30,400 bases of DNA, from assembly GCA_900543605.1 (NCBI GenBank), contig UQSK01000021.1, forward strand, positions 1 to 30,400. Reading direction: 5' to 3'. The notes below the pieces were generated by a model. It did no database searches, was not told where the DNA came from, and saw only the letters and a program-made list of their open reading frames with translations. This document shows, in pieces, positions 27,598-30,400 of this stretch. Numbering within the stretch: position 1 is the stretch's first letter; every line of letters begins with the position of its first letter. Position numbers and translations under genes: made by a program. This stretch comes from an uncultured Collinsella sp. Lineage in GTDB: Bacteria > Actinomycetota > Coriobacteriia > Coriobacteriales > Coriobacteriaceae.

Positions 27598-27625
27598 AGT
27601 TTATCAGGTACCGACCGTTGGGCAA
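27598..27625 (-). promoter_or_regulatory. Candidate rpoBC promoter
   Basis: TTGCCC (27620-27625), 16-nt spacer, TAAACT (27598-27603), about 74 nt upstream of rpoB. A small leader hairpin TGGCGA/TCGCCA lies at 27561-27581. The rest of the gap to the galU terminator shows nothing recognisable. Confidence 0.45.
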
Positions 27626-27762
27626 GAAAAGCCTTGACGCGATTGAGTTTTTGGAGTAGCAAAGTTTTTCGACAGAAAATGCGCAGGTAGATAGGTGTAC
27701 ATCGAACACCTGTTCATATATTTTCTGTGAACAGAGAGCCGACAATCGCAGCTCTTATAAAA

Positions 27763-27790
27763 ACGGGCGCGAACCGAGGTCCGCGCCCGT
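27763..27790 (-). terminator. Intrinsic terminator of galU
   Basis: A perfect 9-bp stem ACGGGCGCG (27763-27771) with 27782-27790 and a 10-nt loop is followed on the minus strand by TTTTTATAAG. 20 nt after the galU stop codon. Confidence 0.88.
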
Positions 27791-27810
27791 AAATGTCGAT
27801 GCCCGAAGGC

Positions 27811-28719
27811 TTATTTGCGCATCAAGCCGCCGCGCTCGTCGATGGCGTCCCAGAAGGCGCCGGCAAAGCGAGGATCGCTTGCGGCCATGAGGGCGTTGGT
27901 GGCCATCCAGCCAGAAGGGGTACCGGTATCGTAGCCCGAGAGCGGGTCGATGACGACGGCGTACATGGCCTCGCGGTCGAGCGAGCGGGCCATGGCGTCG
28001 GTGAGCTGGATCTCGCCGCCCTTACCGGCCTGCTGATCAGCGAGCAGGTCCATGACCAGCGGGCTCAGCAGGTAGCGACCGACGATGTACAGGTTGGACG
28101 GAGCCGCCTCGGGAGCGGGCTTCTCAACCAGGCCGCCGATGCGCCAAACGGCACCGGGCTCGTCGTCAGCGGCATTCTCGAAGCCCTCGAGCGAGCCAAC
28201 GCGATCGCCGGCGATAACGCCGTAGCGGCTGACTTCCTCGGGCGAGCAAGCAGCGACGGCGATAACCGAAGCGCCACCGTGCTCCTTGGAAACGGCGAGC
28301 ATCTTGTCGCAGATGTCGCGGTTAGGCACAACGTAGTCGCCCAGAAGAACCAGGAAGTTCTCCCCTGCCACAGCGTCGGCAGCAGAGCGGATAGCATGGC
28401 CGAGGCCCTTGGGCTCGTACTGATAACGGAAGTCGACCGGCATACCGCCAGCGTGGGCGACGGCATCGGCATAGGCGTTCTTGCCGCGCTCGCGCAGCAG
28501 GTTCTCGAGCGAGCGATCGGGCTGGAAGTAGCTCAGCAGCTCGGGCTTACCGGGAGAGGTAACGATGATGGCGTCGTCGACCTCCTCGGGGTCGAGCGCC
28601 TCCTCAACGACATACTGAATGACCGGCTTGTCGAGCACCGGCAGCATCTCTTTGGGCGTGCACTTAGTGCCAGGCAGAAAACGCGTGCCAAGGCCGGCGG
28701 CGGGGATGATTGCCTTCAT
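27811..28719 (-). CDS. galU: UTP-glucose-1-phosphate uridylyltransferase
   Basis: Nucleotidyltransferase of 302 residues that makes UDP-glucose from UTP and glucose-1-phosphate for cell-envelope polysaccharides and galactose metabolism. Family features: KAIIPAAGLGTRFLPGTK near the N-terminus with the nucleotide-binding loop, GLGHAI, LLGDYVV, GGLVEKP, EIQLTDA and YDTGTPSGW. ATG at 28719 with AAAGGA 11 nt upstream; the TTG at 28728 is too close to that site. It is a single-gene unit between two terminators, lying between rplL and rpoB. Confidence 0.95.
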   Translation of the reverse strand: MKAIIPAAGLGTRFLPGTKCTPKEMLPVLDKPVIQYVVEEALDPEEVDDAIIVTSPGKPELLSYFQPDRSLENLLRERGKNAYADAVAHAGGMPVDFRYQYEPKGLGHAIRSAADAVAGENFLVLLGDYVVPNRDICDKMLAVSKEHGGASVIAVAACSPEEVSRYGVIAGDRVGSLEGFENAADDEPGAVWRIGGLVEKPAPEAAPSNLYIVGRYLLSPLVMDLLADQQAGKGGEIQLTDAMARSLDREAMYAVVIDPLSGYDTGTPSGWMATNALMAASDPRFAGAFWDAIDERGGLMRK

Positions 28720-29033
28720 GTTATTCAAGGATCCTTTCGCAGTCGCAGAATGCGCCCTATGCGTGCGGCACGGCGGCCGCAGACCAAATTGCGATACCGA
28801 AGTATCTTACCGCCGGAGACATACGTCGCCGTAAGGCAAACGCAATTCTTCAGCAGGTCAACGCAAATTATTGCTCGAATGGTGCAATTTTACGCCCCAG
28901 CGGTAACGGGATTGGCACGGCAAAGACAGCGGTGTTCTGCATGCCGAGCAATGGGAATGAGGGGCCAAAACAAAAAAAGACGGGGCTCGCAATGCGAACC
29001 CCGTCTGCAAAGAAATCTGGCGAGAGAGCCTGA
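28720..29033. other. Gap between rplL and galU
   Basis: About 310 bp without a gene. It holds the rplJL terminator (28978-29006) and presumably the galU promoter on the minus strand. A TTGCGT/TATGTC pair was seen but is too weak to call. Nothing else recognised. Confidence 0.6.
28978..29006 (-). terminator. Intrinsic terminator of rplJL
   Basis: A 13-nt arm stem with one mismatch (AGACGGGGCTCGC at 28978-28990 with 28994-29006) and a 3-nt loop is followed on the minus strand by a seven-T run. 27 nt after the rplL stop codon. Confidence 0.92.
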
Positions 29034-29411
29034 TTACTTGAGGGTGACAGCAGCGCCAGCAGCCTCGAGCTTCTCCTTGGCAGCCTCGGCGTCCTCCTTC
29101 TTGGCACCCTCGAGAACAGCCTTGGGAGCGCCCTCGACGACCTCCTTGGCCTCCTTCAGGCCAAGGTTGGTGAGCTCACGGACGGCCTTGATGACCTGGA
29201 TCTTGTTGTCGCCGAAGCCCTCGAGCACGACGTCAAACTCGGTCTTCTCCTCGGCCTCAGCAGCGCCAGCAGCGGGAGCGGCGACAACAGCGGCAGGAGC
29301 AGCGGCGGAAACGCCGAAGGTGTCCTCGATAGCCTTGACGAGCTCGGAAGCCTCGAGAAGGGTCATTTCCTTAAGAGCATCGATGATCTCATCGGTGGTA
29401 AGCTTAGCCAT
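29034..29411 (-). CDS. rplL: 50S ribosomal protein L7/L12
   Basis: Stalk protein of 125 residues, present in multiple copies on L10 and recruiting translation factors. N-terminal dimerisation domain (about 1-35, ALKEMTLLEASELVKAIEDT), an Ala/Pro-rich hinge (AAAPAAVVAAPAAGAAEAEE), and the factor-binding C-domain (KTEFDVVLEGFGDNKIQVIK). The start at 29411 follows AAAGGA and gives the standard length; the longer frame from 29444 is not supported. 102 nt after rplJ, a gap with two small GC-rich stems (29463-29476, 29483-29498). Confidence 0.98.
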   Translation of the reverse strand: MAKLTTDEIIDALKEMTLLEASELVKAIEDTFGVSAAAPAAVVAAPAAGAAEAEEKTEFDVVLEGFGDNKIQVIKAVRELTNLGLKEAKEVVEGAPKAVLEGAKKEDAEAAKEKLEAAGAAVTLK

Positions 29412-29513
29412 TTCTAAGTCCTTTCGGTTTCCGTGCGGATGCACGGAGATCAGTTAAAACACGGCGCGAATGCGCCAGGGGTGCGGCGTTGCCGCCGCGG
29501 GTGAAAACAGCAA

Positions 29514-30035
29514 CTAGGCTGCCTTCTGCTCGGAGACCTGCTGGATCGAACGAGCGAGACCAGAGGAAACGCCGTTGACGCAGACAGCGATGTCGCGAGC
29601 GAAACCGGAGATGAGACCGGCGATCTGGCCGAGAAGCTGATCCTTGGTGGGCAGCTCGGCGATAGCCTTAACATCATCAGCGGAAACGGCCTTGCCGTCG
29701 GAGATACCGCCCTTGATCTCAAGGACGCCCTTGGACTTAGCGGAGAAGTCCTTAAGGGTCTTAGCGGCCTCGACCGGCTCGGTCTCGTAGAACACATAAG
29801 CGACGGGGCCGGCGAGGATCTCGTCGAGCTCGGGCTGCTCCTGGTTCTTGAGAGCGATCTTGACCAGGTTGTTCTTGTAGACCTTCATCTCGGCGCCGCA
29901 CTCGCGAAGCTGATGACGCAGCTCCTGAGCCTGCTTAACCGTCAGACCGTTGTAGTTGACGACGAACAGACCGGCGTTCTCGGCGATACGGGACTCGATC
30001 TCTGCAACCTTGTCGATTTTGTACTGCTGGGGCAT
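29514..30035 (-). CDS. rplJ: 50S ribosomal protein L10
   Basis: Stalk base protein of 173 residues that anchors L7/L12 dimers to 23S rRNA; in many bacteria the L10-L12 complex binds its own mRNA leader. The family is clear from MPQQYKIDKVAEIESRI, FVVNYNGLTVKQAQELR, YKNNLVKIAL and GPVAYVF. The C-terminal helix (LISGFARDIAVCVNGVSSGL) is the L12-binding part. Strong AGGAGGTG ribosome site. A promoter and an attenuator-like hairpin are visible upstream. Confidence 0.98.
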   Translation of the reverse strand: MPQQYKIDKVAEIESRIAENAGLFVVNYNGLTVKQAQELRHQLRECGAEMKVYKNNLVKIALKNQEQPELDEILAGPVAYVFYETEPVEAAKTLKDFSAKSKGVLEIKGGISDGKAVSADDVKAIAELPTKDQLLGQIAGLISGFARDIAVCVNGVSSGLARSIQQVSEQKAA

Positions 30036-30100
30036 GAATTACACCTCCTCGAATTCTTTCCGGGCACGGTCCGCCACAAGGACGTGACGGGGGCATGTCC

Positions 30101-30137
30101 AAAAAGAAAGCCCCCGCGCTGCATGAGCGACGGGGGC
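30101..30137 (-). terminator. Attenuator-like terminator in the rplJ leader
   Basis: GCCCCCG (30110-30116) pairs with CGGGGGC (30131-30137) and CGCT (30117-30120) with AGCG (30126-30129) with one bulged base, followed on the minus strand by TTTCTTTTT. It lies between the promoter at 30252-30280 and rplJ, so it would stop transcripts before the gene unless bypassed, as expected for an L10 leader. Confidence 0.75.
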
Positions 30138-30251
30138 GAGAAGACATATCTACTCGACCACCTCGGCTGGCGGGATATCCCATTAAGCTCGCGGGCGATG
30201 CCCGTTTGCACCGGCTGTCTCTGGCAGCGGATTCGTGCGTGAACCGAAAGT

Positions 30252-30280
30252 ATTATGGCGGGGACCCCGGCGTCGGTCAA
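30252..30280 (-). promoter_or_regulatory. Strong sigma-70 promoter of rplJL
   Basis: TTGACC (30275-30280), 17-nt spacer, CATAAT (30252-30257). Near-consensus and the best promoter in the window, about 217 nt upstream of rplJ. Confidence 0.75.
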
Positions 30281-30371
30281 CGGGAAACCGGGCTGCACAC
30301 AATTCCACCATTCCGGCCGCGCCGCCGAAGGCCGGGCGCAAGGTTTTCGCTCGGTCAAGTCCTGGCTCGCA

Positions 30372-30396
30372 CGAAGAGCACATTAAGTGCTCTTCG
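30372..30396 (-). repeat. AGCACATTAAGTGCT hairpin upstream of rplJ
   Basis: Arms CGAAGAGCAC (30372-30381) and 30387-30396 flank an ATTAA loop. The 15-base core is identical to that at 17547-17561 upstream of rplC, at a similar distance from the operon. Confidence 0.6.
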
Positions 30397-30400
30397 GCTC

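Larger units (their letters stand above)
30036..30400. other. rplJ leader and upstream region
   Basis: About 365 bp to the window end with no credible gene. It contains the leader of roughly 210 nt with an attenuator-like terminator (30101-30137), the promoter (30252-30280), a GC-rich inverted region near 30314-30338 and the shared hairpin element (30372-30396). Confidence 0.7.

Noticed and set aside
30183..30383. Small minus-strand frame upstream of rplJ
   Set aside because: Overlaps the strong rplJ promoter and shared hairpin, lacks a ribosome site and has no recognisable protein character.

Overview
The window looks like one contig end from a GC-rich (about 60 %) actinobacterium of the class Coriobacteriia, most likely Collinsella or a close relative. 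This is inferred from protein character, gene order and the high-GC codon use; no database search was possible. The first 48 bases are not genomic: they are Illumina Nextera adapter sequence (end of P5, an 8-base index, the Read 1 adapter and the Tn5 mosaic end), so biology starts at position 49 and the first gene is truncated there.

Region 1 (49-4803) is a purine/urate-type catabolic locus on the minus strand: an NCS2 permease, the amidohydrolase SsnA and the N-terminal fifth of the flavoprotein/Fe-S oxidoreductase YgfK. A YheO-type PAS/HTH regulator is divergent from it. The shared 350-bp divergent promoter region holds a Fur-box-like sequence over the permease promoter, three GGTCAA repeats and a perfect palindrome.

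Region 2 (4804-11427) is mixed housekeeping: RidA (minus), a large U32 Fe-S family protein and an RluA-type pseudouridine synthase (plus), then a Gfo/Idh/MocA oxidoreductase with a DeoR regulator (minus). The gaps are rich in palindromic repeats, including a hairpin family with GGGGAC(A/G)G-type cores and a tandem pair of TGTAACA palindromes.

Region 3 (11428-17216) is a ribosomal protein operon on the minus strand in the order rplC-rplD-rplW-rplB-rpsS-rplV-rpsC-rplP-rpmC-rpsQ-rplN-rplX. It has no rpsJ in front and ends in a strong terminator straight after rplX, so the usual S10-spc continuation is cut at both ends. Two gaps inside it (rplW-rplB and rpsQ-rplN) are structured.

Region 4 (17217-30400) continues on the minus strand. 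In transcription order it runs rplJ-rplL (with a promoter and leader attenuator), galU, rpoB-rpoC, then an ECF sigma/membrane anti-sigma pair with a TGAAAC-N17-CGTA promoter of its own. Each unit ends in its own terminator. galU separates rplL from rpoB, a break in the classical rplJL-rpoBC order.

The most unusual observation is in RpoC. Beyond the normal end of beta-prime it carries about 230 extra residues that include a helix-hairpin-helix module resembling the C-terminal DNA-binding domain of the RNA polymerase alpha subunit, with the key DNA-contact positions largely kept, followed by an acidic tail.
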